A DNA stretch of 64,000 nt from Sinotaia quadrata. Its lineage: Eukaryota > Mollusca > Gastropoda > Architaenioglossa > Viviparidae. Shown piece after piece: positions 23,832 to 36,135 of the stretch. The notes under the pieces are model-generated. The model searched no databases, had not been told where the DNA came from, and saw only the letters and a program-made list of their open reading frames with translations. Made by a program: the position numbers and the translations under genes. Numbering within the stretch: position 1 is the stretch's first letter; every line of letters starts with the position of its first letter. The DNA lies in the NCBI GenBank assembly GCA_028829895.1, contig CM054181.1:48480759-48544758 (forward strand), given 5' to 3'.

Positions 23832-26600
23832 AGTGGCTGTCTAATTACATATTAGCGTCATGCCAGTCAAGTTAAAGCTAAATGTTTTTTTGTGATGGGT
23901 GATTTAAACGATTAGCTTCCCAATCCCTAATCTATTTAATTACGTACAGGTGTTCATAAATTTTGCAGACAGAGAAAACTCAATCATACCTCAGAGACAT
24001 TACCCGTTAAATACTTTATTCTGTCTGTCCCTGAGTGCCACCGGTTCAGAACTCCTACCACCCCTTCTAGAAAGTATAAGAGTTCTGGCCCCTACATTAA
24101 CAACAAACCCCTCCCTTTCCCCCACAACCCCCCTCACCCAGCGCGAAAGCCGAAAGCGCCCCCCTACATTAGCAAGCAAGGATTAACAACAACACTCTCA
24201 TTCAACTTGGTAGGGGGGGGGGGAACACTTCCCAAGATATGCTATCGTCTGACTTAATACAATTTAGCCCCCATCTTCTAAGCATGCATATCTTCTTCTT
24301 TGTCTAAATACAGAAGTGGAAGTGTAATTAACAAATAATAATTTTATTCAACACAATAAATAAATTGAAATAAGTAGTAATTTGTACACAATAATAGTAA
24401 TCACAAAGCAGGCAAACATGAAAAAGAAAAATAGTCACTTCAACCTAGGTTACAGATTAAGTTAAAATAATCTATTGCTAAATTTGGTTTATTATTTTAA
24501 TTAATTATTGTTCTTCGAAACATTAGTCCATTGCATAGTTTTCAGAGTCACTGTTGTTCATTACATGGATATTAAATCGAACTTCTTATCAATTACTAAT
24601 GATTTTTAATATAAAAAAGATAAGAAATAGAAGGGTTACTTCATAGCAGACATATTAAGGGGTTGTGGGTTTGAGATGTCAAGAACCTTGTGTAAGCTGT
24701 GCCGATGGTGTTGTCTCACTTGGCGTGTTAGTAGCATGTGTCATGGATCCAGACAGCTCTTGGTGTACTGACAGACAGCTGAACAGTAGCATTTCATCAG
24801 GAGCTAAACTGTCGCTGACTGGTGGTGTAATACAGAGGCTTGTTTAAAGACTTTAAAGAAGCTTAATACAATTGATTTCTGGAAAAACTAAACATGGAAA
24901 AATGCAGGCTGCAGAATATACATTGCAGTCCGGACAAATTGAAGATAAAAAATTAGACTGCAGATCGTTGGAATTGAAATAGCTGTAAAACAAAGTACAT
25001 AAACTTCAGACTGCCAGACTGGAAACAAAGTAGCAGGACAACTCAGGCTGAAGGACTGGTGGGTAAAACAAGCTGGAAGGTTGGAGGCTTGGAGCACTGA
25101 GGAAACAAATGATGCAGGTGTGAGTCATCGTTTATAGGAAATAATTAAGCTTCCCACCCCTTATCTCTCTCTTATCTTCATGCACACATTGTATACATAA
25201 ACCAATATATTTTTGGCCACAACATGTAGGCAGAAATATAAATGCTAGATTATTGTAAATGAGAAAAAATATACAGTTAAAATCTTTCACCTGGAGCAGA
25301 AATGAAAGTGCCTATACATAATAAATACACAATTTCGTCTGGAGAAGTTTCTCCTTCCAAATTTACAGTTTATAGGATTTCCTGAAAATGGCGAATACAA
25401 TTGTACAACTTTATCTTATCAAGTTTTTATTTCAGTAAGATCCTTAGAGCATTACAGTTAAGAAAAATTGTATTTCTATAATTTTCTAAGTACACAAAAA
25501 TATTAACTATTCCAAAAACACAAATGTGCTGTTTACTGATCCAAACCACAAAATCAGAATGTGTATTTTCAGACAGTGTCTGTTCACAATTTGGGGCTAG
25601 TTTATGTGTACACTAACTTCTATTGTTACATCGAAAGGGGGGGGGGGAGGAAGTATAATTGACTCCCAGACATAAGGGCCTCGAGACATATTTCTATTAC
25701 ATTAAATTCTTAAGTGGGGAGACATCTGTTCTTTTGAAGGGATATTCTTTCAGACTGAGAGTCCTAGGAATTTTCATAACAATGCCAGCTAGCTCTGGGC
25801 CTGTGTTTTTAAGTTTCATTTACTTATGAGAATCAATTTCTATTTACACAGGAGAGTAGTACTGGCTCAAAGAAATGACCACAGGTGATTGGTGTCTGCT
25901 CATGTATGACTGAGTCTTATAGTATGTGCACATGGTAGTCCTACTAATAGTGCCAATTACACAATTGCATAAATGTCACTAGACTGGACTGTCCAACGCC
26001 TAATTGAGACTTTAATGAAAATTAGATTGGCCAACATTAAATTACATGGCCTTTCTGCTAGTTAAAATAACCATTAATGATCTCTCTAGAATTTTGCTAG
26101 GAGTGATGTCCAGTGCGATTTAACTTTGATGGTACTCTGGGCAATGTCTAAAAATCCGTTTTTAGAAGGATTCTGTTGTTTTCCACATTGTGTATATACT
26201 CAGCATGCAGTGTATGACATCTACTTAAATATAACTTTGAACGTCGGCAATATGAGCGAATGCTCTACAATTATCACAAGAAAAATCTTTTCATAAATAC
26301 AAATATGGATATAGATATGGATAGTAATTGTAAAAGAAAAAGTGACAAATAAAAGTAGGGGGTGGAAATATTTGTCATACATTGAAACAGCATTGATTTT
26401 TCCGATGTCAAATTGTAGGCTTTTTATTGTTTTGACCTCGTGTCTGGATGACATTTCTCAATGCCAAAGCTCATGTTAATGTCCTTACTGCAAATTTTGA
26501 CAGAATTGAACTGTGAATTGATTTCAATTTCATTTTTACTCTATAGTTTTAGATCATCTAAATACAGTAAATGGCTAATAGTGTGCTGATTTCATTTTGT
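23832..26600. other. Intergenic stretch without a supported gene
   Basis: No splice-bounded exon or RNA gene is seen. A C-rich low-complexity patch lies near 24050-24170 and G runs near 24215 and 25640. Confidence 0.5.
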
Positions 26601-27290
26601 ATCCTTATCTTGTTGTCGGCATGACTTGACTGAGAGGATTTAGAACAATGTGGTGATTGTTGATCACCTTGAAAGATTCCACATTTTATTGGTATTCTGC
26701 AATTTCTATTGTTGTATTTCAGTGTGGTTTCCAGCTTGTCATTGGTACTGGATTATGTTTTACACATGTTTTAGTACTGATAATGCATTCTTGTATATTT
26801 TTATTGTTTGAAGTATCCACGAATGTGGAATGGAGTTATAGGCCTTTTGGTAATCAATCCATGACATGGCAAGAGTTGTTCTTCATTGCTTGCTACCAGT
26901 AACTGTGGCCTTATCAGTTACCAATTGGTCCTTTGTTCATCTTCCTGGTTTAATAACCTTGTTCATCTTCCTGGTTTAATACCCTTTTGTTCATCGCTTA
27001 GTAGTTTGTTTCAAGGTGAGACATGCTTTTATCTGCTATAATTCCTCATAGTAACTTCCAAGTGTGCTTTGTCCCTGTTCTTCTATTCTGGAATTTCCTT
27101 GAAATTCTTGTCTTCCATGAAATTCTTGTCTTCCAGGGTCGGTTTTGCATATTTTGTTCTTTTGGAATTGCTGATCTCTTGCAGTGTATCTCTTCAGACT
27201 GGCTGAGTGCTAGTAGGCTTTGTTTGGCATCTTCTTTTGCAGTCGTAATATTTCTTCAAGTAACACTAGATTATTGACTAATGACTATCA
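26600..27290 (-). mobile_element. Decayed non-LTR retrotransposon, reverse transcriptase domain
   Basis: Read on the minus strand, 26861-26814 encodes WIDYQKAYNSIPHSWI, the RT motif A block of R4/Dong-type LINEs (family form WIDYxKAYDSxPHSW). Positions 26680-26663 encode GIFQGD, the motif B block (IFQGDSLSP in the family). The two lie in different frames and a TAA intervenes, so at least one frameshift and one stop have broken it. Upstream on the same strand (27290-27000) a QQFQKNK-like stretch matches the pre-RT region. The clade is judged from the motif wording and is less certain than RT identity. Confidence 0.8.
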
Positions 27291-29127
27291 GTTTTACTAT
27301 TTCATGCATTGTTGCTGTCATTTAGTTTCTTTTTATTTCCTAGTGCACTCTATTTCTTTTATCTACTCTTCTCTTCCTTGTTGGTATATTTTAAATATGT
27401 TTATACTGAGAAAATGTTTTAACAATGACAGTGTATATTATTAGATATATGTACCTGTAGTGATGTAACGTTAGGAGGCAACAAATTAATTTTTTATCTG
27501 CAAGTCCTTGAAACGTTTCTTCCTGCTTGACAAAATAATAAAATATTAGTCAGTTTGAAAACATTGTGCCAGTTTCAATTTCAACATTTGGTATCTGTTC
27601 CATCATCAAAAGCTTTTTCCGCTCTACAGACTGTTACATGCAGTCTCCCAAAGTACAAATTAAAACCCAAATGGCTTGGGTGAATGCTAATATAGTGGAA
27701 AGGCAGTTTGTTTTCTTCTTTTGATCGGATATCAGTGGTATTGTGATGTTATAAACACATTTTGTAATCTTGGTGTTAACATTGCCTAACATAAAATTGC
27801 ATCAGCTGTAGATAAGTTAGAAAACGTATATATTATAAGGTACAACTACAAAATAGGCCGTGTTTGTGTCTATGTGTGTTAGATACACTTTCTACCTGTC
27901 CAAGTTATTCTATCTGCTTTAGACATGAAGACAGTTATAGTAGCCTTCTGTAGCCTTCATGTAGCCTTCTGCATAATAGCATAAAATAGCATTAAAGCAG
28001 GCCATATTATTATTGTTATAAAGTGACCATTTCTCCATATTTTCATTTAACAAAAGCCTTTCCAATACTGTCTTATAAAAATTCACATAAATGTGTGTTA
28101 TTTATTTAAAACAATATTTATAAGTGTTCAGCTTTAGAAAAAGGAAAGTTCTCTGGTCATTGACACTTAGCCTTATAATGACTTTTAAAATATTTTTATG
28201 ATTATATTCACTTTTTTAAAAATACTGATGCTTGATGTTATTTGTGAGTTGAATCTAGAAGTATAGATAATATTAACTTATTATTTACATAAAGACTTTC
28301 TCATTCAGTCTTTCCATGACAAATGGTAACTAATTGACTATTCAGAACTGTTTGCAATGTTAATAGAAATAGTTTACCCTTAACCAGTACCTAGTGGAGC
28401 ATTGAGATTAAGTATTATACTAATGCACAAGGAAATTGGAATTCATAAATTATACACACTGGGTAGGAGGACATTTGACACTGGATGTTCAATCATAAAC
28501 ATATCCTTTTGCATGCTTTTGAATTTTATTACTTTTGACACCTTAATCTGACTGCACAGTGATTGGAGTAGTACTTTTATATGTGGTAGTTGTACCAGTA
28601 TTGAGGTAGTAGTTTTCCTTTGTTTAACGTGATCGGGAAAGAGTGTTGTTATTTCATCTGCAAAACAGAAATGTACTTTTAAAAAAATCATTTATGATGT
28701 TTTTGTTTCATCTTGTTTGATTTTCAGAGCCAAAGAAAAAAATAATCGTAGCATTGAGATTTTTAAAAATTGAATATCTTATTTTGTTTGATGCTTATTT
28801 GTACAGTTTTAGGGGAAATAACTCTGCCCCTAAATATAAAATAATAAATAGAAAGGTAAAATATTTTCTATAGCATTAGTGTAATCTTTCAAGATATCAA
28901 GTAAAATGAACATATTGTTATCATTCAAGATAAATCAAGTTCAAATAAGTATGCGCAGGAAAATTCAATCAATCTTAAAATCATTAATAAATTTGACTTT
29001 TTATAAGTTTACTTACAAGTTTAAGAGGAGGTAATGAAGAATGTGTTCTTGACTTTTACTAGATAGATATTTGTTTGTCTTAGGAATTTGTACCCTGCTT
29101 GTAGAATACATTTTAAAAAACAAGGGA
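27291..29127. other. Older repeated sequence shared with copy A
   Basis: No gene is seen. The sequence aligns patchily with 17.65-18.5 kb and forms the left flank of the recent duplication. Confidence 0.5.
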
Positions 29128-29297
29128 CAAGAATTTCATTTTAAGAAATAGCAGCATGGAGAAATAACGTGTTTTTAATTGCATTTGTATTTTATTTTTA
29201 ACCATTTAGTCGGGAGGTTGCATGCATGTACTCCCAGAAACAGTTTTGTTTTCATGTTGACATTGTTTAGTCTTACCTGCGTGTAGTCTGTCTGTCA

Positions 29298-29339
<42 letters not shown>

Positions 29340-29468
29340 ATATCTATCTATCGATCTATCTATCTGTCTATCTATCTATCTATCTATCTATCTGTCTATA
29401 TATCTATCTATCTATCGATCTATCTACCTATCTGTCTATCTATATATCTGTCTATCTATCTATCTATC
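29298..29468. repeat. (CTAT)n tetranucleotide repeat, copy B
   Basis: About 170 bases of CTAT units with ATAT, CGAT and CTGT variants. The counterpart in copy C is partly replaced by CT and TA runs. Confidence 0.95.
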
Positions 29469-30552
29469 CCTTAGTCTTGCCGACCGTTGGGGCACCACTG
29501 ATGACCTGACAACCAGCTTCCTCCATTCCATGTAGGTAGCAATAAATTAAAAAGACAATAAATAACCAGTTTAGCTGTGCCAAGTCTCTGTTATTTTGGT
29601 CTTACTGTTACCTTCATTTGCTGTCTGTTTACTTTTGCCTTTATTCTTCATAGATTTTAGACGGTTATTACTAAAATGCTTAGACATTTTTTAAAATATG
29701 GCAAAATTATGGAAATTAAAGCTAAATGATTAGCAATAGTGTGTTGAAATAAAAGAATTACGTTTTAATATTTGGAATATATACTTATTTTTTAAAATCA
29801 TTTCCTGAATTATTATTTATTATGAGAGTAATAGCATTATGTTATATTTTTACTTTATATGTTCTTGTTTGATTAAACCATGCATAAAGAAGTACATAAG
29901 CCGAGATAAAAACAGCAATATTGTGCACTTAGTATTGGTTATTTGAGGTTACTGTCACTAGATGCAAAGTTCTCTTATATGATCTGAAAAAGAAAGGAAT
30001 TTGCTGAAGTTTTTCTTGTCATTGCTACACATAGCATTGTGGGTAATGATTGAAAATGAAAACATTCTAACATACTTAGAATTAAGATTGCCATTTGATT
30101 GTTTGAATGAAAAGACATTATTGTTGTATTATATTTTTCTTCCACATTAAATTGTAGAAAAACCTGTATACTTGTGGAAAAAATCAAATTGGCAATGTAC
30201 TTTAAATTCTTGCGAGTCTGACTGTTCAGTAAAATGTAATTAGATCTAATCCATTTTATATCACAAAAATTTATAGGTACCAGTACTATGTTGTGATTCC
30301 TTGTCAGATTGTTTTGACAAATGTTAAGATACAATGTTATTTTAAATTGCTGTTACAATAAACAAAACGTGACACCCACCCACAAACATGAAAACAACAC
30401 ATTAACACTTTTCCTTTTAACTGCACTACTATGAAACAAACATCATATGCTAACTTTTAATTTCTGGTTACAGCTATTATATAACAATATTTTAAATTAA
30501 TTAAATGTTTTAAAAATGGTAAATCCTGCATCAATGCCATTTGTTTTATTTC

Positions 30553-30554
<2 letters not shown>

Positions 30555-30620
<66 letters not shown>
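30555..30620. repeat. (GT)n microsatellite, copy B
   Basis: About 33 GT units. The copy C equivalent at 50553-50594 is shorter. Confidence 0.95.
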
Positions 30621-30621
<1 letters not shown>

Positions 30622-32012
30622 CTTTATGTAATATATATAACAGAATATGTAGATATCCAGTAACACTTGGTGGACAGTGCGGATGTCCAGTGACGCTTAT
30701 TGACAATGCAAATTTCTTCCAGGGGAGGAGCTTAAGAGTAAACCCTCGAACAATGGAAATGCATGTCGTGCCCGAGGGTCCTTAATGGCATGGCCAGAGA
30801 TGAATTTGACTGATTGTATTTTACGCTCATGTGGTGCGAATGGCTAGTGACATTTGATGTAGGAAAGTAAGTTGACAAAGACCGCACTAAGATGATAGTG
30901 TAAAGACTTGGTGTGCTGAGATTTCTGGACTGCTACTTTGGCTTCAGTGAAGCAGACCCATTAGTTTCCGTGGTCAATATAGCTGATTCATCGAAGTTGG
31001 TCACCGCATTTGGTTCATAGTCGTCGTTGGGAGCAGGGTCAGTTGAAGTGAGCTGTTAACACAGTGTGTCGCGTGACGTCACTAGCCGTGTTATTGGTGG
31101 GATCCCACGCAAGTCGGCCAGCGATCTCAAGGTCATGTTTATTTACTGTTGCTCGAAGACTCTCACGCTCTAATATTCCTTGATGAGAATTCGAAACTGC
31201 TCTTAGGGACTCTTTTATTAATAATTATTTTTATTATTGTCATAAAGACTCAATAGTTATTTGGACAAGATTTGAACATTTATTTAAAAGCTAGTGTAGA
31301 TCTAATTATTACTCTATGCGTTCACTCATGTTCTTCTGGTTATTTTGGTAGATATTTGGAATAAAAGGGGTTAAATGGGTTTGGTAGATAGTTTAAAAGA
31401 CGGATCAAGTTATTCCTTAAACAAGAAGTCTCATCTACCATAAAAATAAATGTGTGAGCATAGAATGTCTGTGTACGTATATATCTGTATGAAATAGAAA
31501 TAGAGTTCTGAAAACGTCCAGTTAGATCCGCCGTGTGGAATGGGAGAAGAGCAGTCCTACTGAGACTAAAAATTATTAAATAATAGAAATTAATAAATAT
31601 TAATAATCATAATTAGCATAGGCGTCGTCACATGTAGCATTTACACATTTTTAAGGTGATATGATAAAGAAAATGAATGTGTGTGCAGTGTACAGAAAGT
31701 TAAGAAAGTTTGTGTAAGTGTTGCATCACAGCCTTCAGAGCTGTATTTCCACTAGTTCATCATATGCAGTAAAAGTCTACATTCTCTCAGAGACAGTAAT
31801 CAACTCAGTATCCCATAGCTACATAAACTTAATCCGTAATGTGCTCATAATCATTTCTGCCATTTAAATCTGTTTCTATGACCAAATTATTCCTTGAAGA
31901 AGTACTGCGAATCTCTAATACCCACCCATAAAACAGACAAACGAAAATATCAAAGACTTGTGCAGCCTGTTGTCCTAGACCTGTAAAGCCTTCCTGACAA
32001 CATTCCAATATT

Positions 32013-32132
32013 CTGAATGTGTCATCTTTTCCAGAAAGAAATGTTAATTACTCTGAATGTGTCATCTTTTCCAGAAAGAAATGTTAGTTACTCTGAATGT
32101 GTCATCTTTTCCAGAAAGAAATGTTAATTACT
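32013..32132. repeat. 40-bp tandem repeat, 3 copies (copy B)
   Basis: The unit core is GTGTCATCTTTTCCAGAAAG. Copy C has seven units at 52026-52306. It lies just beyond the poly(A) signal of the secreted-precursor gene. Confidence 0.95.
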
Positions 32133-32200
32133 GCACAAAACAAAACAAACAAACACGAAGGGAATAATGAGAGGTCAGTTTCAAACTGTTAAATATTAAC

Positions 32201-32206
32201 TTTATT
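32201..32206 (-). promoter_or_regulatory. Poly(A) signal AATAAA of the copy B precursor gene
   Basis: The minus strand reads CAATAAAG about 220 bases after the stop codon at 32426, a normal 3' UTR length. It is conserved at 52376-52381 in copy C. Confidence 0.6.
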
Positions 32207-32425
32207 GAATAAATGTAAAATATAATTTTGATACAACACTTTTGGTTCAAATCTTACATTCGGCTTTGAGTATTCAGAAGTAAATATTAATATTTTTCAT
32301 TCCTTCCTATTATGATCTTGAGCCATTTGTACACGTTGTACTCCAGTGGAGTCTTATGGCCAATCGCTGACTTAGACAGTCCAATGTACGTCACCCCTGA
32401 TATCCACGCCTACTTCGGCCTCTAT

Positions 32426-32702
32426 TCAGTAATATGGGATGGCTCCACCGCCAGGTCCGCCATATCCGCCATATCCGCCATATCCGCCGCCAAATCCGCC
32501 AAATCCGCCGCCAAATCCGTCGCCAAGTCCGCCGCCAAGTAGTCCGCCGCCAAGTCCGCCGCCAAGTAGTCCGCCGCCAAGTCCGCCCATAAGTCCGCCA
32601 AGTACCTTAAGTCCGACATTTTTAAACATTTTGCTCCCTAATACCTTTCGCCCCTGTTTCTTCAGAGTTCGAAAAGCATTTCCTTTAAAGCTGTTATAGA
32701 TT
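32426..32702 (-). CDS. Exon 3, copy B secreted precursor: cationic segment plus Gly-rich tail
   Basis: A strong acceptor (TTACTTCCTGCCCAG) precedes 32702. One base completes the Gly codon split with exon 2 (phase 2), then 91 codons run to the stop at 32426. Directly after the RDRR of exon 2, the first ~33 residues carry nine Lys/Arg and no acidic residue, without cysteine. The remainder is a Gly-rich repeat: GGL/GGGLL units, then GGF, then GGYGGYGGYGG, ending AIPYY. With exons 36854-36991 and 35282-35397 the precursor is 176 residues. The tail arose by expansion of GGC/GGA codons absent from copy C. Gly-Leu/Gly-Tyr tails occur in silk-like, shell-matrix and antimicrobial proteins; which applies here is unknown. 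Introns are near-identical to copy C but this exon is not. Confidence 0.78.
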
Positions 32703-33044
32703 CTGGGCAGGAAGTAAAAGTATGTATATTAAAATCATGCATTCTATACAAATCTACAGTCAAGCCCCATGTTTCAGGCTTGTCTATGGTTTAACAGAAC
32801 GTATTAATAACCGTAATTTATATCTATACAAGCAAAGCGCATCCACCAAAGAAACACATCCGATTTCGTTGTGAATTGAAAATAAAACTGCTCATAATAA
32901 TTTACTAATAGCATGTGTTTTCAAGGAGAATTCATGCGTTTACAAAGTAACAGTAGAAATATATCCTCACAGTGAGGCAGTTAACTGTTAGTTGGTAATG
33001 TTTTTCAGTGGACTAACAAGACTCGTGATTTACACTCTGCCAAA

Positions 33045-33130
33045 CACACATACACGCTCGCACGCACACACACACACACACACACGCACACACACACACA
33101 CACACACACATACACGCTCGCATGCACACA
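33045..33130. repeat. (CA)n microsatellite in intron 2, copy B
   Basis: Interrupted CA repeat. The copy C version (53095-53213) is longer. Confidence 0.95.
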
Positions 33131-33459
33131 CAATCACACGCAGGAGGATTAGTAATTGATTTATTTTTTAATTCCAAAACAGTTACGGCGCAGGGGGATT
33201 GTCAGTGTGAATGTTTCACCAACATCAAAGAGAAGTACAAGCAACACACCTTTTCTTAAAATTCAATTTTTCTGTCCCTCGCTCTTTCTTTGTATGTTTT
33301 TTTTTTTCATGCAATTTACTATTATGTTGATTATTGTAAACGAGTTATTGTGAAGGAATGAAATTCATATAACATTTGAAAAAACTTGAATAAAGCTGCA
33401 GGCTTTTATTTATATCTTGTAACATGAAAACGAGATTTAGGCCTAGATTGAGAACAAGG

Positions 33460-34218
33460 AGTATTAGTGTAGACTTTATGTTATCAAAGATACTAAAGTT
33501 ATTATGAACTCTACAAATTGACATTTTGAGTATTAGTGTAGACTTTATGTTATCAAAGATACTAAAGTTATTATGAACTCTACAAATTGACATTTTGAGT
33601 ATTAGTGTAGACTTTATGTTATCAAAGATACTAAAGTTATTATGAACTCTACAAATTGACATTTTGAGTATTAGTGTAGACTTTATGTTATCAAAGATAC
33701 TAAAGTTATTATGAACTCTACAAATTGACATTTTGAGTATTAGTGTAGACTTTATGTTATCAAAGATACTAAAGTTATTATGAACTCTACAAATTGACAT
33801 TTTGAGTATTAGTGTAGACTTTATGTTATCAAAGATACTAAAGTTATTATGAACTCTACAAATTGACATTTTGAGTATTAGTGTAGACTTTATGTTATCA
33901 AAGATACTAAAGTTATTATGAACTCTACAAATTGACATTTTGAGTATTAGTGTAGACTTTATGTTATCAAAGATACTAAAGTTATTATGAACTCTACAAA
34001 TTCTCATTTTGAGTATTAGTGTAGACTTTATGTTATCAAAGATACTAAAGTTATTATGAACTCTACAAATTGACATTTTGAGTATTAGTGTAGACTTTAT
34101 GTTATCAAAGATACTAAAGTTATTATGAACTCTACAAATTGACATTTTGAGTATTAGTGTAGACTTTATGTTATCAAAGATACTAAAGTTATTATGAACT
34201 CTACAAATTGACATTTTG
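33460..34218. repeat. 69-bp tandem array, 11 copies (intron 2, copy B)
   Basis: Eleven near-identical units (core GTGTAGACTTTATGTTATCA) with a single two-base variant in unit 8. Copy C has just one unit at about 53532-53600. Because 69 is divisible by three and the unit has no stop in one minus frame, a 289-codon frame with a 23-residue period results. It sits inside an intron and is not a gene. Confidence 0.97.
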
Positions 34219-34279
34219 AGGATTAGTTAAGGTAGGATTATAATTTATATATCTTTATCTTAAAAGTCATAAGTTATGT

Positions 34280-34610
34280 CCGATTATAAATAATACTTCT
34301 TTGTTTTGGCAAACTGAATTTTTCTCCAACTATAAATAATATTTCTTTTTGTTGGTAAATTGAAGTTTTGTCCGACTATAAATAATACTTCTTTGTGCTG
34401 GTAAATTGAAGTTTTGTCCGACTATAAATAATACTTCTTGTGTTGGTAAACTGAGTTTTTGTCCGACTATAAATAATACTTCTTTGAGTTGATAAATTGA
34501 AGTGTTGTCTGACTGTAAATAATACTTCTTTGTGTTGGTAAACTGAAGTTTTGTCTCCGACTATAAATAATACTTCTTTGAGTTGGTAAACTGAAGTAAA
34601 GAATATATCT
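34280..34610. repeat. ~46-bp tandem repeat (intron 2, copy B)
   Basis: About seven imperfect units share GACTATAAATAATACTTCTT. Copy C has about nine (53650-54115). Confidence 0.9.
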
Positions 34611-34904
34611 TTGTATCAATAGTCTGAAATAATGTACGGAAAATATAACGGACAAATCATTTTTTCAGATAACCTGAATGTATAAACGAATATAACTAAA
34701 ATTTCTTTCTCATAACTTATAACTTATATTTTGTCGTAAACTTAAAGGTATGTATGAATAAAAATGACATATCGTAAATATATTATGATAGACTTTATGT
34801 ACAAATATGATGTATCTGTATAACGATATATTAAGCAGGAATATAACCAACATATATGTTTCACGAAAGCTTAAGTTCTACTTAAGTTCTACTAAGTGGG
34901 GAGT

Positions 34905-35105
34905 CCTTATTCAACAATATAGTGTACTTACTGACTACTGTTTATTCAACAAGATATTATACTTAATGAGTACTGTTTATTCAACAAGACATTATACTTA
35001 CTGACTACTGTTTATTCAACAAGATATTATACTTAATGAGTACTGTTTATTCAACAAGACATTATACTTAATGAGTACTGTTTATTCAGTAAGACATTAT
35101 CTTAC
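34905..35105. repeat. ~40-bp tandem repeat (intron 2, copy B)
   Basis: Four to five imperfect units share ACTGTTTATTCAACAAGA. The counterpart in copy C lies at 54450-54640. Confidence 0.9.
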
Positions 35106-35281
35106 TGAAAGTTTGCACATGAATATTATGTTCAAAACAGAAATGCGCATGCAAACCATATATATACGTGCGCATGCACATTACCTACATACACACACAT
35201 TACACAAAATTACACGCGCGCAAACATGCATTACGCTAAGTGTTTGATTAACACGTGACCGCTAAAATTATTTGTCCTTAC

Positions 35282-35397
35282 CCTCTCCTGTCCCTCATTA
35301 TATTGGACATGACCTCTTCAATTCTGGCCAGCTCCCTTGTGGCGCGCTCGTGTTCAAGCTCTTTAATTTCTTCACTCAAATCCTGGAGTTCTAAAAC
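35282..35397 (-). CDS. Exon 2, copy B secreted precursor: acidic helical pro-region ending in RDRR
   Basis: This 116-base exon lies between an acceptor CTCAAACTCAG and a donor GG/GTAAGG. Phase is 0 in and 2 out, matching exons 1 and 3. It encodes 38 residues plus two bases of a Gly codon. The sequence is rich in Glu, Leu and Arg (LQDLSEEIKELEHERATREL), predicts a single amphipathic helix and ends MRDRR, a furin/dibasic-type site placed exactly at the exon junction. This matches a pro-region removed from a C-terminal product. Copy C differs at three bases, all amino-acid changing. Confidence 0.8.
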
Positions 35398-35639
35398 CTG
35401 AGTTTGAGGAAATAATATCGACAATATAAAAAGGAAGAGAAAGGTTTAAATAAAATTTTGCATTACTTCAACAGGGTTTGCATGATGCTGTTTGAATTGT
35501 CATTATTTGTTTGAAGTTGAATTGTGTTTAAAACTTGAATATTTTACAGCTTAGTCTATCTACTGCAATATCCAGACCTGTAAACGTACGAAGAAATTCG
35601 CTTTGTATATCTTATAAAATGATGTAACTTATGAACCAC

Positions 35640-35731
35640 TACTACTACTACTATTGCTGCTGCTGCTACTACTACTACTACTACTATTGCTGCTGCTGCT
35701 GCTACTACTACTACTACTACTATTGCTGCTG

Positions 35732-35764
<33 letters not shown>

Positions 35765-35770
35765 TTGCTG

Positions 35771-35806
<36 letters not shown>

Positions 35807-35881
35807 TTGCTGCTGCTGCTACTACTACTACTACTAATATTGCTGCTGCTGCTACTACTACTACTACTACTATTGCTGCTG

Positions 35882-35920
<39 letters not shown>

Positions 35921-36044
35921 TTGCTGCTGCTGCTACTACTACTACTACTACTATTGCTGCTGCTACTACTACTACTACTACTACTACTACAACTGTTGCT
36001 GCTGCTGCTACTACTACTACTACTACTACTACTGCTGCTGCTAT

Positions 36045-36075
<31 letters not shown>

Positions 36076-36135
36076 ATTACTACTACTACTATTGCTGCTG
36101 CTACTGCTACTACTACTACTACTACTGCTGCTGCT
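35640..36135. repeat. Trinucleotide (ACT)n/(GCT)n array in intron 1, copy B
   Basis: About 500 bases of alternating blocks of ACT and GCT triplets with rare interruptions. Copy C has only about 100 bases (55187-55287). Poly-Ser, poly-Leu and Tyr/Cys frames over it are artefacts. Confidence 0.97.

Noticed and set aside
29298..29468. Possible CRISPR-like or telomere-like array
   Set aside because: Plain CTAT microsatellite without unique spacers. No telomeric motif is seen anywhere in the window.
32439..32699. Plus-strand Pro-rich 86-codon frame opposite exon 3 of copy B
   Set aside because: Antisense shadow of the Gly-rich exon. The minus strand has splice site, phase and stop support.
33345..34214. 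289-codon minus-strand frame with 23-residue repeats
   Set aside because: It is the translation of the 69-bp intronic array, whose period is divisible by three. Copy C has one unit only.
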